Of a stretch of DNA of 64,000 nucleotides, positions 1-10,112 are shown one piece after another. Below the pieces are notes generated by a model. That model searched no databases. It saw nothing but the letters and a program-made list of their open reading frames with translations, and was not told the origin of the DNA. Origin of the DNA: Phycicoccus endophyticus. GTDB taxonomy: Bacteria > Actinomycetota > Actinomycetes > Actinomycetales > Dermatophilaceae. The stretch lies in assembly GCF_011326735.1 (NCBI RefSeq), contig NZ_JAANCN010000011.1, positions 44,057 to 108,056 on the forward strand, in the 5' to 3' direction. Each line of letters begins with the position of its first letter. Position 1 is the stretch's first letter. Both the position numbers and the translations under genes were made by a program.

Positions 1-809
1 TCCTGGCTGAAGCCGGCGACGGCGACCGAGGTGTCCCGGGCACGCACGGCCTGGGTCCAGGCGCGCACGAAGCGCTCCTGGAGGGAGCGCACCTCCTCGG
101 CGGTGCGCGTGGTCTCGGCGTCGTTCTCGTCGGTCTCCGCGGCGACGACGACGAGGGGGCGGTCGATGTCCCACCCGAGCGAGCTGGCGTGCGAGGCGGC
201 GTCGGCCGGGTCGCCCGCCCGCCCGGCGAGGGCGTCGCGCAGGAACTCCGCGCGGTAGCGGCTCTCGACCGCGGCGACCGCCTGGTCCTTGGTCATCACG
301 AGGGCGGCGACGGTCGCCGCCCGCTCGAGCAGGTGGACGTCGGTGCGGGTGAGCCCGGGGCCCGGGGAGAACGCCCCGAGCACGCCGAGGTCGGAGGAGC
401 CGGCGACGATCCGCACGAACGCCCGGGTGGGGTCGGCCGCCCGGGCCGGGTCGCGCCACCCGACGGGCTCGTCCTCGACGACGAGCCGGCCGGTGCGGTC
501 GAAGCAGGCCAGCTGGGTCGGGGAGGTGCCCTCGAGGGTGCCGGCGCTCGCGAGGACCCGGCCGTCGGTCGTCGTCACCGTGGCGGCGCCGCCGACGATG
601 CCGGCCACCGCGGCCGCCACCTCGGCCAGCCCGCCACCGTCGAGGACCACCCGGACGAGGACGCGGTGCACCTCGTCCTCGCGGGCGAGCAGGGCGCGCT
701 GGTGCTCGACGAGCTCGGCGAGCGCGGCACGGTCGGCGCCGGGCTGCCCGGCCGGCGCTCCTGGCAAGGTCTGTGCGCCATCCGGGCCATCGTTGGCAAC
801 TTCGACCAT
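1..809 (-). CDS. PucR-family transcriptional regulator, N-terminal part (gene runs off the window)
   Basis: This minus-strand frame is open from an ATG at 809 to the window edge, so only about 269 residues are visible. The protein starts MVEVANDGPDG. Its layout suits PucR/CdaR-type regulators: an N-terminal sensor-like region ('VVTTTDGRVLASAG'-like segment, then 'VHLLERAATVAALVMTKDQAV'), then the start of the GGDEF-like middle region ('YRAEFLRDALAGRAGD', 'LGWDIDRPLVVVVAA'). The C-terminal PucR helix-turn-helix would lie outside the window. It is divergent from the oxamate carbamoyltransferase-like genes with only 34 bases between the two starts, so it probably regulates them. PucR-type proteins often control purine or allantoin catabolism, which fits. 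The family call is good; the ligand is unknown. Confidence 0.8.
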   Translation of the reverse strand, partial: MVEVANDGPDGAQTLPGAPAGQPGADRAALAELVEHQRALLAREDEVHRVLVRVVLDGGGLAEVAAAVAGIVGGAATVTTTDGRVLASAGTLEGTSPTQLACFDRTGRLVVEDEPVGWRDPARAADPTRAFVRIVAGSSDLGVLGAFSPGPGLTRTDVHLLERAATVAALVMTKDQAVAAVESRYRAEFLRDALAGRAGDPADAASHASSLGWDIDRPLVVVAAETDENDAETTRTAEEVRSLQERFVRAWTQAVRARDTSVAVAGFSQ

Positions 810-843
810 CCGGCCACTGTAACGGCGTCACTAGCGTCGGCGT

Positions 844-1692
844 ATGTCGTTCTCCCGCTCCGACACCGCGCGGCGGGGGCCCGCTGCGCCGGTGCTGCCG
901 GGGGCCCTCTCGCCGCTCACCGCCGACCTCGTGCACGGCCCGCGGCGCGTGGCGGTCGTGCTCGGCGCCTACCGGGTCGGGGTCTACCTCGGCGTGGGCG
1001 GCCGGGTGCTGCCGGTGCTGGCCGCCGACGGGCTCGCACTGCCGGGCGCCCTGCGGCTCGCCGAGACCTCGGCGGCTCTCGACCTGGGTGCCGTGGCCGG
1101 TGACCGGGTCGTCCTCGGCGCGGGCACGGTCGGGCTGGCGGGTGTCACCGTGCGGGGCGTGCGCACCTGGCGGCCGGCCCGGGTGCGCGCCGGGGCCGTC
1201 TCCGGCGGCGCCCGGCAGGGGCGGGCGGTCCGCTCGCTGCTCGACGGGGCGAGCGCCGAGGCGCCGGGCTGGCTGGCCCGCGGTGTGCGGGGCGCCCTCG
1301 GGGGCGGGGACCCGCACGCGGCGGTGCACGCCCTCGTCGGCCGTGGGCCGGGCCTGACCCCGAGCGGTGACGACGCCCTGGCCGGCGGTCTCCTCGTCCG
1401 TCGCGCGCGCGGAGCGGCTCTCGCCGCCGGCGACCCCCTGCTGCACGCGGTCCGTGGCCGGCTCGGTGCCACGACGGCGGTCTCCGCCTCCCTCCTCGCC
1501 GCCGCGGGCGGCGGGTGGGCCACCCCCGAGGCCGTCCGGCTCGTCGACGCCGCGGCGCGGGCGGACCTCGACGCCGTCGAGGCCGCGCTGCCGGCCGTGC
1601 TCGCCCTCGGGCACACCTCCGGGCGCGACCTCGTCGCCGGGGTCGCGGCGGCCCTCGGCGCGCTCGACGTGACGTCCAGGAGCGCCGCGTGA
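844..1692 (+). CDS. allH: DUF2877 protein, AllH/YlbF-like oxamate carbamoyltransferase subunit
   Basis: The 282-residue protein carries two DUF2877 signatures: 'GRGPGLTPSGDDALAG' near residues 165-180 and 'LGHTSGRDLVAG' near the C-terminus. In E. coli the DUF2877 protein YlbF (AllH) works with FdrA (AllF) and YlbE (AllG) as an oxamate carbamoyltransferase, which splits oxalurate into oxamate and carbamoyl phosphate during anaerobic allantoin use. Here it is the first of three same-strand genes. Its TGA overlaps the GTG of the FdrA-like gene in a GTGA tetramer, so translation is coupled. The ATG at 844 lacks a strong ribosome site. The function is inferred from the family and its neighbours; the protein may act on another carbamoylated substrate. 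Confidence 0.8.
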   Translation: MSFSRSDTARRGPAAPVLPGALSPLTADLVHGPRRVAVVLGAYRVGVYLGVGGRVLPVLAADGLALPGALRLAETSAALDLGAVAGDRVVLGAGTVGLAGVTVRGVRTWRPARVRAGAVSGGARQGRAVRSLLDGASAEAPGWLARGVRGALGGGDPHAAVHALVGRGPGLTPSGDDALAGGLLVRRARGAALAAGDPLLHAVRGRLGATTAVSASLLAAAGGGWATPEAVRLVDAAARADLDAVEAALPAVLALGHTSGRDLVAGVAAALGALDVTSRSAA

Positions 1693-3176
1693 GCGTCCAC
1701 GTCGAGCTGCGCCCGGGTGCCTACCACGACTCGGTGAGCCTGCTGCAGGTCTCGCGGGTGGTGGCGGGCGCCGCTGGGGTCGAGGCGGCCCAGGTGGCGA
1801 TGGCGACCGAGCTCAACGTCGAGGTGCTCACGGGCATGGGCTTCCTCGTCCCGCCGGACGCCGGCCCGAACGACCTCGTCGTCGCGCTGCGGGCGGCCGA
1901 CGACGCGGGTCTGGGCGCCGGTCTCGCCGCGCTCGAGGACGCCCTGCGCGGGCTGTCGACCACGGCCTCCCGCACGACGGGCGAGGAGGTCCCGCCCGCG
2001 ACCCTCGGCTCGGCCGTGCGGCGTGCCGGAGCCGGGCTGGCCCTGGTCTCCGTCCCGGGGCCGCACGCGGTCACCGAGGCCTACGACGCGGTCGCCGCGG
2101 GGGCCTCGGTGATGCTCTACTCCGACAACGTCCCCGTCGAGGACGAGGTCGCGCTCAAGGACGCCGCCGCGGCCGCCGACGTGCTCGTCATGGGGCCCGA
2201 CTGCGGCACCGCCCTCGTCGGCGGGGTCGCCCTCGGGTTCGCCGACGTCGTCCGCCCCGGGCCGGTCGGCATCGTCGCCGCGTCGGGCACCGGTGCGCAG
2301 CAGGTGATGTGCCTGCTCGACGCCGCCGGCGTCGGGGTCAGCCACTGCCTGGGCGTCGGCGGGCGGGACCTCTCAGCGCGGGTTGCCGGCCGCTCGACCC
2401 GGCAGGCGCTGCGGGCGCTGGCCGCCGACGAGGCGACCGGCTGGGTCCTCGTCGTCGCCAAGCCACCGGACGAGGAGGTGCTCGAGGCGATGCGCGCCGA
2501 GGCGGCCGCCCTCGGCCTGCGGGTGCACTGGGCGACCCTGGGCGCCGGGCGGCCGGACCTCACGGCCGCGCTCGAGAGCGCGCTGACCGCCGAGGGGGTG
2601 GCCGTCCCGCAGTGGCCGGCCACGTTCGCGGCGCCCGAGGACCCCGACCTCGCGCAGGGCCGGTCCCTGCGCGGGCTGTTCTGTGGCGGGACCCTCGCCG
2701 CGGAGGCGGCGATCGTCGCGGCGGAGACGCTCGGCCCGCTCGCGAGCAACCTCGGCCACGGCACCGCGCTCGGGCCCGACCTGCGGGCCCCCGGCCACCT
2801 CGTCGTCGACTTCGGCGCCGACGAGCTGACCCGCGGGCGGGCCCATCCGATGATCGACCCCACGCTGCGGACGGAGCGCGTGGCGGCGGAGGCCGCGGAC
2901 CCCGGGTGCGGGGTCCTCCTGCTCGACCTCGTCCTCGGGCACGGCGCCCACCCGGACCCGGCAGGCGAGCTCGCCGAGGCCGTCGAGGCCGCTCGCGCCA
3001 CCGCGCGAGCCGACGGGCGCGCGCTGCCGGTCGTCGTCTCCCTCACCGGCACCGACGCCGACCCACAAGACCGCGGGCGGTGTGCCGAGGTGCTCGCCGC
3101 CGCCGGCGCCTCGGTTCTCCTGTCCAACGCCGCGGCCACCCGGCACGCCGTGGCCGCCCTCGGGGGTGCCCGATGA
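1689..3176 (+). CDS. fdrA: FdrA/AllF-like acyl-CoA synthetase-fold protein, oxamate carbamoyltransferase subunit
   Basis: This 495-residue protein resembles FdrA, a relative of the succinyl-CoA synthetase alpha/beta fold. Family-like segments are 'RPGAYHDSVSLLQVSR' at the N-terminus, 'ATELNVEVLTGMGF', 'VMGPDCGTALVGG' near 170-185, 'GIVAASGTGAQQVMCLLD' and 'HPMIDPTLR' near 395. It starts at GTG 1689 inside the preceding stop, and its own TGA overlaps the next ATG in an ATGA tetramer. Such coupling is typical of subunits made in fixed ratio. In E. coli FdrA is AllF, one of three oxamate carbamoyltransferase subunits. Length is near that of related FdrA proteins. No carbamate kinase, the usual partner that would make ATP, lies in this window. 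Confidence 0.85.
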   Translation: MSVHVELRPGAYHDSVSLLQVSRVVAGAAGVEAAQVAMATELNVEVLTGMGFLVPPDAGPNDLVVALRAADDAGLGAGLAALEDALRGLSTTASRTTGEEVPPATLGSAVRRAGAGLALVSVPGPHAVTEAYDAVAAGASVMLYSDNVPVEDEVALKDAAAAADVLVMGPDCGTALVGGVALGFADVVRPGPVGIVAASGTGAQQVMCLLDAAGVGVSHCLGVGGRDLSARVAGRSTRQALRALAADEATGWVLVVAKPPDEEVLEAMRAEAAALGLRVHWATLGAGRPDLTAALESALTAEGVAVPQWPATFAAPEDPDLAQGRSLRGLFCGGTLAAEAAIVAAETLGPLASNLGHGTALGPDLRAPGHLVVDFGADELTRGRAHPMIDPTLRTERVAAEAADPGCGVLLLDLVLGHGAHPDPAGELAEAVEAARATARADGRALPVVVSLTGTDADPQDRGRCAEVLAAAGASVLLSNAAATRHAVAALGGAR

Positions 3177-4579
3177 GCGTCCCGCTGCACGGGCTGCTGG
3201 CCACCGACCCGGTGGTCGCGACCTCCGGGGTGGCCCTCTTCGCCGACGCCCTGCGGGCCCAGGCGGTGCCCGTCACCGAGGTGGCCTGGCGCCCGCCGCC
3301 GGCCGGCACCGAGGGGCCGCTCGCCCGGGTCATGGCCGACCCGCGGCGCGCGGGCGCCAACGCCGAGGCGGTCGCCCGGATGACCGCGGCCGGTGCCGAG
3401 CTCGTCGACGTCGCCCCCGCCGCGGAGGTCCTCGGGCTGCGGCCGGGCACGTTCCTCCACGCGGGGCCGCCCATCGACTGGGAGCGTGCCTCCGGACCGC
3501 TGCGCGGCGCGCTCGTCGGGGCGGTGCTGCTCGAGGGCCTCGCGCAGACCCCGGAGGAGGCCGAGCGGCGGCTCGCGGCCGGTGACGTCGACCTCGAGCC
3601 CTGCCACCACCACGGCGGCGTCGGGCCGATGGCCGGCGTGGTCAGCCCCTCGATGTGGGTCTACGTCCTGCGCGACGAGGTGCACGACAACCTCTCCTGG
3701 TGCAGCCTCAACGAGGGCCTGGGGAAGGTGCTGCGCTACGGCGCCTACGGCCCGGAGGTCATCAAGCGGCTGCGGTGGATGGGCTCGGTCCTCGGGCCGA
3801 TCCTGCGTCAGGCGCTGCGGTCCGTCGGCCCGGTCGACGTCCGGGCGGTCATCGCGCAGATGCTCCAGATGGGCGACGAGGGGCACAACCGCAACCGGGC
3901 CGGCAGCCTGCTGCTGCTGCGCGAGCTGCTGCCGGGGATGGTCACCGCCGACGCCCCGAGCAGCGACGTCGCCGAGGCGGTGCGCTTCTCGGGGGCCAAC
4001 GAGCACTTCTTCCTCAACCTCGGGATGCCGGCGTGCAAGCTGGCCACGCTCGCGGCCGAGGGCATCCCGGGCTCGAGCGTCGTGACGACGATGGCGCGCA
4101 ACGGCACCGACTTCGGCATCCGGGTCTCCGGGACGGGCGAGCAGTGGTTCACCGGCCCGGCGAACACGCCCGAGGGCCTCTTCCTCGGCGACTACGGGCC
4201 GGAGGACGCCAACCCGGACATCGGCGACTCGGCGATCACCGAGACCGCGGGCATCGGGGGGTTCGCGATGGCTGCCGCCCCGGCCATCGTGCGGTTCGTC
4301 GGCGGTGACGTCCCGTTCGCGCTGGCCGCGACCCGGCGGATGTACGAGGTCACCGTGGGGGAGCACCCCGCCTACCAGGTGCCGGTGCTCGGCTTCCGCG
4401 GGACGCCGGTGGGCATCGACGTGGCGTCGGTGGTCCGCACCGGCGAGCTGCCCCAGATCAACACCGGGATGGCCGGGCGGGTCGCGGGCACCGGGCAGGT
4501 CGGCGCCGGCCTCGTCACGCCGCCGGCGGAGTGCTTCGTCGGTGCGCTGGAGGCTCTGGCCGCGGCCGTTCCCCGCTGA
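3173..4579 (+). CDS. allG: DUF1116 protein, AllG/YlbE-like oxamate carbamoyltransferase subunit
   Basis: The 468-residue protein matches DUF1116 (YlbE/AllG). Recognisable stretches are '[19 protein letters not shown]' near residues 142-160, '[16 protein letters not shown]', '[13 protein letters not shown]' and '[19 protein letters not shown]'. These His-, Asn- and Gly-rich blocks are strongly conserved in the family and probably line the active site. It is translationally coupled to the FdrA-like gene through ATGA and completes the AllH-AllF-AllG trio. The last 65 bases overlap, tail to tail, the end of the membrane-protein gene on the other strand. The family call is firm; the precise carbamoyl acceptor is inferred. 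Confidence 0.85.
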   Translation: MSVPLHGLLATDPVVATSGVALFADALRAQAVPVTEVAWRPPPAGTEGPLARVMADPRRAGANAEAVARMTAAGAELVDVAPAAEVLGLRPGTFLHAGPPIDWERASGPLRGALVGAVLLEGLAQTPEEAERRLAAGDVDLEPCHHHGGVGPMAGVVSPSMWVYVLRDEVHDNLSWCSLNEGLGKVLRYGAYGPEVIKRLRWMGSVLGPILRQALRSVGPVDVRAVIAQMLQMGDEGHNRNRAGSLLLLRELLPGMVTADAPSSDVAEAVRFSGANEHFFLNLGMPACKLATLAAEGIPGSSVVTTMARNGTDFGIRVSGTGEQWFTGPANTPEGLFLGDYGPEDANPDIGDSAITETAGIGGFAMAAAPAIVRFVGGDVPFALAATRRMYEVTVGEHPAYQVPVLGFRGTPVGIDVASVVRTGELPQINTGMAGRVAGTGQVGAGLVTPPAECFVGALEALAAAVPR

Positions 4580-5690
4580 GGGCGGCCCGCCGCGGGGACG
4601 GCGGACGGCGGCCGGCGGGCAGCCTGGCCAGGCGCAGCACCACCTCGAGCGGCCCCGTGCCCCACGCGTGGTCGAGCAGCCAGCACCCGCCGAGGACGAC
4701 GACGAGCGCCACCGCGGCGAGCCCCCAGCCGCGGGTCGCCCCGTCCCCGCGTGCGGCACCGTCGACGGCCAGGGTGAGCGCGAGGAGGGTGTACCCGGTG
4801 AGCGGCAGCCGGCCGCCGGCGAGCAGCGGGGAGAGCAGCGCCGGGCCCGCGCGGCGGCCCTCCAGCAGGCCGGTGAGCGCGCAGGCGGCCGCGACGACGC
4901 CGGCGGCGAGGAACGCGCCGGCGGCGAGCTCCGCGCTCGTGTCGGCCTGGCCGCCCTCGGTGGCGCCGCCGGCGAGCACGAGGTCGGCCGCGCTCGTCGC
5001 GACGAGGATGGCCGAGACCGCCAGCGCCCGCCGCCAGGCGCCCAGGTGCGGGACGAGCAGGGCGAGGACGAGGCCGGCGAGGGCCGCCGGCAGCAGGGAG
5101 ACCACGCGGTGGGGCTCCCCGGCCGCGAGCCAGCCGAGCAGGTCGCGCGCCACGCGGCCGGTGCCCGGGTGGGCGAGCAGGTGCTCGCGGGCCCGGTCGA
5201 CGGCCAGCGGGGCGAGGACGGCCGCGGCGGTGGCCAGGCCCACGGTGAGCACCTGGAGGTGGCGCAGCAGCACGGTGAGCGGGGCCAGGACGAGGACGAG
5301 CAGGCCGAGCACGGGCAGGAGGTCCTCGAGCCGGTCGGTCAGGGCGCCGAGCAGGACGCCGAGGACGAGCAGGAGGACCCCGCGGACGGCGGTGTCGGCG
5401 GCGAAGCGGGCGGCCCGCATCCCGTGCCGCTCGAGGGTGAGCCCGGCGGCGGCGCCGAGGCAGAGCACGACGAGGGGGGCGGCGAGGTGGCGCACCGCGG
5501 TCGTGGCCTCGCCCGGCGGGGCGGTGAGCCCGAGGACCATGAGTACGAGGGCGACGCCGCGGGCGACGTCGAGCCCGGGCAGGCGCGGCCCGGTACTGCC
5601 GGGGGCCACCCGGGCCGGGACCGACACCCGGCCGCGCGAGCGGTGGCGACCCGAGCGGCGGGAGGCGGGCTCGTGCGTCACACCAACCAC
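4515..5690 (-). CDS. Multi-pass membrane protein, DUF1624/DUF418-like
   Basis: A 391-residue integral membrane protein with roughly ten hydrophobic segments. The N-terminal part '[19 protein letters not shown]' resembles the first helix of DUF1624/DUF418 and acyltransferase-3-type proteins, and the late segment '[19 protein letters not shown]' resembles the DUF418 signature around a Gly-Arg-Leu-Pro-Leu-Thr. I chose the GTG at 5690 because a GGAG lies eight bases upstream of it; GTGs at 5699 and 5681 are alternatives. The C-terminus is Arg/Pro-rich and overlaps the end of the DUF1116 gene by 65 bases on the other strand. A role in transferring acyl groups across the membrane is possible, but no function can be assigned. 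Confidence 0.7.
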   Translation of the reverse strand: MVGVTHEPASRRSGRHRSRGRVSVPARVAPGSTGPRLPGLDVARGVALVLMVLGLTAPPGEATTAVRHLAAPLVVLCLGAAAGLTLERHGMRAARFAADTAVRGVLLLVLGVLLGALTDRLEDLLPVLGLLVLVLAPLTVLLRHLQVLTVGLATAAAVLAPLAVDRAREHLLAHPGTGRVARDLLGWLAAGEPHRVVSLLPAALAGLVLALLVPHLGAWRRALAVSAILVATSAADLVLAGGATEGGQADTSAELAAGAFLAAGVVAAACALTGLLEGRRAGPALLSPLLAGGRLPLTGYTLLALTLAVDGAARGDGATRGWGLAAVALVVVLGGCWLLDHAWGTGPLEVVLRLARLPAGRRPPSPRRAALSGERPRPEPPAHRRSTPPAA

Positions 5691-5793
5691 GCTAGTCACT
5701 CCAGCGCCAGCGCGGGGGAGGGTTGGGGCAGCCCGGTGGTGTCGTGCCCCGGCACGAGCGGGCCGCTGCGGCGGGGATGGGAGGATGGCGCCC

Positions 5794-6660
5794 GTGACGG
5801 CGCAGACTCTCGACGGCAGGGCGATCCTCGCGACGATCAAGGAGGAGCTGCGCGGGCGGGTCGCGGCGCTCGCCGAGCGCGGCGTCGTGCCGGGGCTCGG
5901 CACCGTGCTCGTCGGGGAGGACCCCGGCAGCCGCTGGTACGTCGGCGCCAAGCACCGCGACTGCGCCGAGGTCGGCATCCACTCGATCCGCCGCGACCTG
6001 CCGGCCGGCTCGAGCCTGCCGGAGGTGCTGGCCGTCGTCGGCGAGCTCAACGCCGACCCCGCGTGCACCGGGTTCATCGTCCAGCAGCCGACCGGGCTGG
6101 ACGAGAACGCCATCCTCTCGGCGGTCGACCCGGCCAAGGACGTCGACGGGCTGCATCCGACGAACCTCGGGTGGCTCGTGCTCGGGCGGCCCGCGCCGCT
6201 GCCGTGCACTCCGGTCGGGTGCATCGAGCTGCTGCGCCGCTACGACGTGCCGATCGCCGGGGCGAAGGTCGTCGTCGTCGGGCGTGGGCTGACCGTCGGC
6301 CGGCCGCTCGGGCTCATCCTGACCCGCCGCTCGGAGAACGCGACCGTCACCCTGTGCCACACCGGGACCCGCGACCTCGCGGCGGAGGTGCGCCAGGCCG
6401 ACATCGTCATCGCGGCCGCCGGCGTGCCGGGCATCGTCACCGGCGAGATGGTCAAGCCCGGTGCCGCGGTGCTCGACGTCGGGGTCTCCCGGGTGCTCGA
6501 CCCGGAGACCGGCAAGGGCCGGGTGGCCGGCGACGTCGCCGACGACGTGTGGGAGGTCGCGGGGTTCGTCAGCCCGAACCCCGGCGGCGTCGGCCCGATG
6601 ACCCGGGCGATGCTGCTGAGCAACGTCGTCGAGGCCGCGGAGCACGCCGCCGCCGGTTGA
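5794..6660 (+). CDS. folD: Bifunctional methylenetetrahydrofolate dehydrogenase/methenyltetrahydrofolate cyclohydrolase
   Basis: FolD interconverts 5,10-methylene-, 5,10-methenyl- and 10-formyl-tetrahydrofolate with NADP+, feeding purine and formyl-Met synthesis in the cytoplasm. The 288-residue length is normal. The catalytic Tyr-x-x-x-Lys is in 'YVGAK' (Y49, K53), followed by '[14 protein letters not shown]', '[11 protein letters not shown]' and the nucleotide-binding '[17 protein letters not shown]'. The C-terminus '[14 protein letters not shown]' is standard. I prefer GTG 5794 because GGGAGG sits nine bases upstream; the ATG at 5785 abuts that sequence. The gene stands alone between two minus-strand genes. 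Confidence 0.95.
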   Translation: MTAQTLDGRAILATIKEELRGRVAALAERGVVPGLGTVLVGEDPGSRWYVGAKHRDCAEVGIHSIRRDLPAGSSLPEVLAVVGELNADPACTGFIVQQPTGLDENAILSAVDPAKDVDGLHPTNLGWLVLGRPAPLPCTPVGCIELLRRYDVPIAGAKVVVVGRGLTVGRPLGLILTRRSENATVTLCHTGTRDLAAEVRQADIVIAAAGVPGIVTGEMVKPGAAVLDVGVSRVLDPETGKGRVAGDVADDVWEVAGFVSPNPGGVGPMTRAMLLSNVVEAAEHAAAG

Positions 6661-6694
6661 CCCCGACCGGTGGGTGCCCCGGCGGCGTGGTACC

Positions 6695-7780
<1,086 letters not shown>

Positions 7781-8590
7781 TCAGCGCGGCGCGTCGGGGT
7801 CGACGCCGTCGGCGACGAGGGCGTCCTCGGGGCGGACGTGGCCGGTGATGTCGCGGTCGCGCCGGTCGACCCCGGTGACGAGGTGGAAGGTGGCCCCGGC
7901 GATGGCCGCGCCGGCGAGCGGGGCGAGCCAGAACAGCCACAGCTGCGCGGGGGCGTCGCCGCCGCTGAAGAAGGCCACCCCGGTGGCGCGGGCCGGGTTC
8001 AGCCCGCCGCCGGAGACCGGCAGGGCGACGAGGTAGGCGAGCACGTAGGTGCCGCCGATGGCCAGCGGCTCGAACCCGTCGGGGGAGCGGGTGTCGGTGA
8101 CCCCGAGGACGACGTAGACGAGCACCGCGGTGAGCACGACCTCGAGGACGAGCACGGCGAGCAGCGTGTACCCGCCGGGCGACCCCTCGCCCCAGCCGGT
8201 GGGGGCGACCGGCCCGTCCGCGCCGCCGAGCCGGCCCCGGGCGACCGACCAGACCGTGAGCCCGGCGAGCAGCCCGCCGAGCACCTGGGCCACGACATAG
8301 CCGGGCACCTCGGCCCAGCCGAACCGCCGGGCGACGGCCGCGCCGAGGGTGACCGCGGGGTTGAGGTGCGCCCCGGAGACGTGCCCGAGCGCGTACGTCA
8401 TCGCCATGACCCCGAGCCCGAAGGCGAGGGCGACCCCGAGGTAGCCGACCCCGACGGTGACCGCGGCCCCGCTGACGATGTTCGGGGCGACGGCGGAGGC
8501 GGCGAGCACGGCGGTGCCCACCCCGGCCAGGACGGAGACGAAGGTGCCGAGGAACTCGGCGGCGAGCCGGCGCGGCATCGGGGGTGTCAT
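7781..8590 (-). CDS. Aquaporin (MIP family) with a non-standard selectivity filter
   Basis: A 269-residue MIP channel with six predicted membrane helices and both half-helix motifs, 'HLNPAV' (NPA at 77-79) and 'GLNPAR' (NPA at 198-200). The overall sequence is closest to the AqpZ type. Aligned on E. coli AqpZ, the aromatic/arginine filter reads Phe57, Tyr186, Gly195, Arg201: the usual filter histidine is replaced by Tyr and the threonine/cysteine by Gly. That differs from AqpZ (F,H,T,R) and from GlpF (W,G,F,R), so permeation of something other than water alone is possible. The C-terminal tail after the last helix is charged. ATG 8590 was taken as the start; ATG 8578 is an alternative. Confidence 0.88.
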   Translation of the reverse strand: MTPPMPRRLAAEFLGTFVSVLAGVGTAVLAASAVAPNIVSGAAVTVGVGYLGVALAFGLGVMAMTYALGHVSGAHLNPAVTLGAAVARRFGWAEVPGYVVAQVLGGLLAGLTVWSVARGRLGGADGPVAPTGWGEGSPGGYTLLAVLVLEVVLTAVLVYVVLGVTDTRSPDGFEPLAIGGTYVLAYLVALPVSGGGLNPARATGVAFFSGGDAPAQLWLFWLAPLAGAAIAGATFHLVTGVDRRDRDITGHVRPEDALVADGVDPDAPR

Positions 8591-8689
8591 GGGGTCAGTG
8601 TGCCGTGCCGCGGGGTGAGGCACACCTGAGCGCGCCGATCTGGCCGGCCTCGGTACGTTGGGAGAGAAGCCCGACCCCAGGAGGAAGAG

Positions 8690-9106
8690 ATGACCGACCA
8701 CGGCCCGTCCCCGTTCGTCACCAACATCGAGGCGGCGACGCTCGGCAACGACACCTACCGCACGACCCTGTGGACGGGGGGCAACCTCCAGCTCACGGTG
8801 ATGGCCATCGAGCCCGGCCACGACATCGGCCTCGAGGTGCACCCCGACCACGACCAGTTCCTGCGCGTCGAGGAGGGCACCGCCCGGGTGCAGATGGGGC
8901 CGGCCGAGGACGACCTGTCCTTCGACGAGACCGTCAGCGAGGACTGGGCGGTCTTCGTGCCCGCCGGCTCGTGGCACAACCTCACCAACGTCGGCGCCGA
9001 GCCGCTGAAGCTGTACTCGATCTACTCCCCGCCGGAGCACCCGCACGGCACCGTGCACGCCACCAAGGAGGAGGCCGACGCGGCGGAGGCCGAGCACCCC
9101 CACTGA
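8690..9106 (+). CDS. Cupin-domain protein
   Basis: A 138-residue single-domain cupin. Motif 1 is 'GLEVHPDHDQFLRVEEG' (about residues 47-63) and motif 2 is 'VPAGSWHNLTNVG' (about 90-102), giving His51, Gln56 and His96 as probable metal ligands. An excellent ribosome site (AGGAGGA) lies seven bases before the ATG. The His/Glu-rich C-terminus ends EAEHPH. Related small cupins are often annotated as mannose-6-phosphate isomerase-like, but nothing here proves a sugar substrate. It is divergent from the aquaporin gene with about 100 bases between them. Confidence 0.8.
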   Translation: MTDHGPSPFVTNIEAATLGNDTYRTTLWTGGNLQLTVMAIEPGHDIGLEVHPDHDQFLRVEEGTARVQMGPAEDDLSFDETVSEDWAVFVPAGSWHNLTNVGAEPLKLYSIYSPPEHPHGTVHATKEEADAAEAEHPH

Positions 9107-9116
9107 CACCAGCGCT

Positions 9117-10112
9117 CTACGCGTCGTCGAGGCTCACCGTGGCGCCGCTGCGCGCCGACTCCAGGACCGCCTCGGCGACGCGCACCGTGCGCAGACCCGC
9201 GCGCATGGTGACGATGTCCGCCCCCCTGCCGAGGAGCGCGTCGCGGAACGCCTCGTGCTCCGTGCGCAGCGGCTCCGGCTTGGCGATGGCGTAGCGCACC
9301 ATGTCGCCCTCGGACACCCCGCGGAAGCGGGAGACCGCCTCCCAGTCCTGGCGCACGTTGCCGTTCGCGTGGAAGGTCAGATCGGCGGAGAGCGTGTCGG
9401 CGATGAACGACCCCTTCTCACCAGTGACGACTGTGGTCCGTTCCTTGTACGGGGTGAGCCAGTTGACGAGGTGGTTCGTGATCGCCCCACCGGAGAGCTG
9501 GCCTACGACGCTCACCATGTCCTCGTGCTCGCGGCCGGACCGGTTCGCGGTGCGCGCCGCGACGGCCGTGTACTCCTGCTGGGTCACCCAGGTTGTGAGG
9601 TCGATGTCGTGGGTGCCGAGGTCCTTGATGACGCCGACGTCTGCGATCCTCGCGGGGAACGGGCCCTGGCGCCGCGTGACCACCTGAAAGACCGTGCCAA
9701 GCTCGCCGGCCTCGATGCGTGAGCGGGCCTGCTGGAGAGCCGGGTTGTACCGCTCGATGTGCCCGACGGCGCCCACGAGCCCACGTGTCTCGAACGCCTC
9801 GGTGATGCGCTCGGAGGACGCCACGTCCTGGGCCAGAGGTTTCTCGACGAGCGCGTGCACGCCGGCATCGGCGAGGCGCAGGGCGATCTCCTCATGGTGC
9901 ATGGTCGGGACGGCGACCACGCAGTAATCGAGGCCGTGGTGTAGCAGGGCATCGACGGCTGACTCGACTGGACGACCCCCGGCGACCCCGTGCACGTCAC
10001 CCCCGGGGTCGGCGACTGCGACGAGCTCGACGCCCTCGAGGCTCCCAAGCACCCGCGCGTGGTGGCGGCCCATCATCCCCAGACCGATGAGCCCCGCGCG
10101 CAACGCCGACAT
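9117..10112 (-). CDS. Gfo/Idh/MocA oxidoreductase, probable UDP-GlcNAcA 3-dehydrogenase (WlbA/WbpB-like)
   Basis: A 331-residue NAD(P)-dependent oxidoreductase. The Rossmann motif 'AGLIGLGMMGRHHARVLG' opens the protein and the family's catalytic 'VEKPLAQD' lies near residue 90. It is the last of four coupled genes (UDP-sugar 6-dehydrogenase, hexapeptide acyltransferase, DegT aminotransferase, this one). The same set in Pseudomonas (wbpA/B/D/E) and Bordetella (wlb) oxidises UDP-GlcNAcA at C3, so that C3 can be aminated and acetylated to UDP-diacetamido-uronic acid. The ATG overlaps the preceding gene's stop in TGATG, so I rejected the longer upstream frame. The substrate is inferred from context. 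Confidence 0.82.
   Translation of the reverse strand: MSALRAGLIGLGMMGRHHARVLGSLEGVELVAVADPGGDVHGVAGGRPVESAVDALLHHGLDYCVVAVPTMHHEEIALRLADAGVHALVEKPLAQDVASSERITEAFETRGLVGAVGHIERYNPALQQARSRIEAGELGTVFQVVTRRQGPFPARIADVGVIKDLGTHDIDLTTWVTQQEYTAVAARTANRSGREHEDMVSVVGQLSGGAITNHLVNWLTPYKERTTVVTGEKGSFIADTLSADLTFHANGNVRQDWEAVSRFRGVSEGDMVRYAIAKPEPLRTEHEAFRDALLGRGADIVTMRAGLRTVRVAEAVLESARSGATVSLDDA

Noticed and set aside
2117..4759. Very long minus-strand open frame across the oxamate carbamoyltransferase-like genes
   Set aside because: It is antisense to two well-supported genes and encodes Arg/Gly/Pro-rich low-complexity sequence with no family features, as expected from third-position G/C bias.
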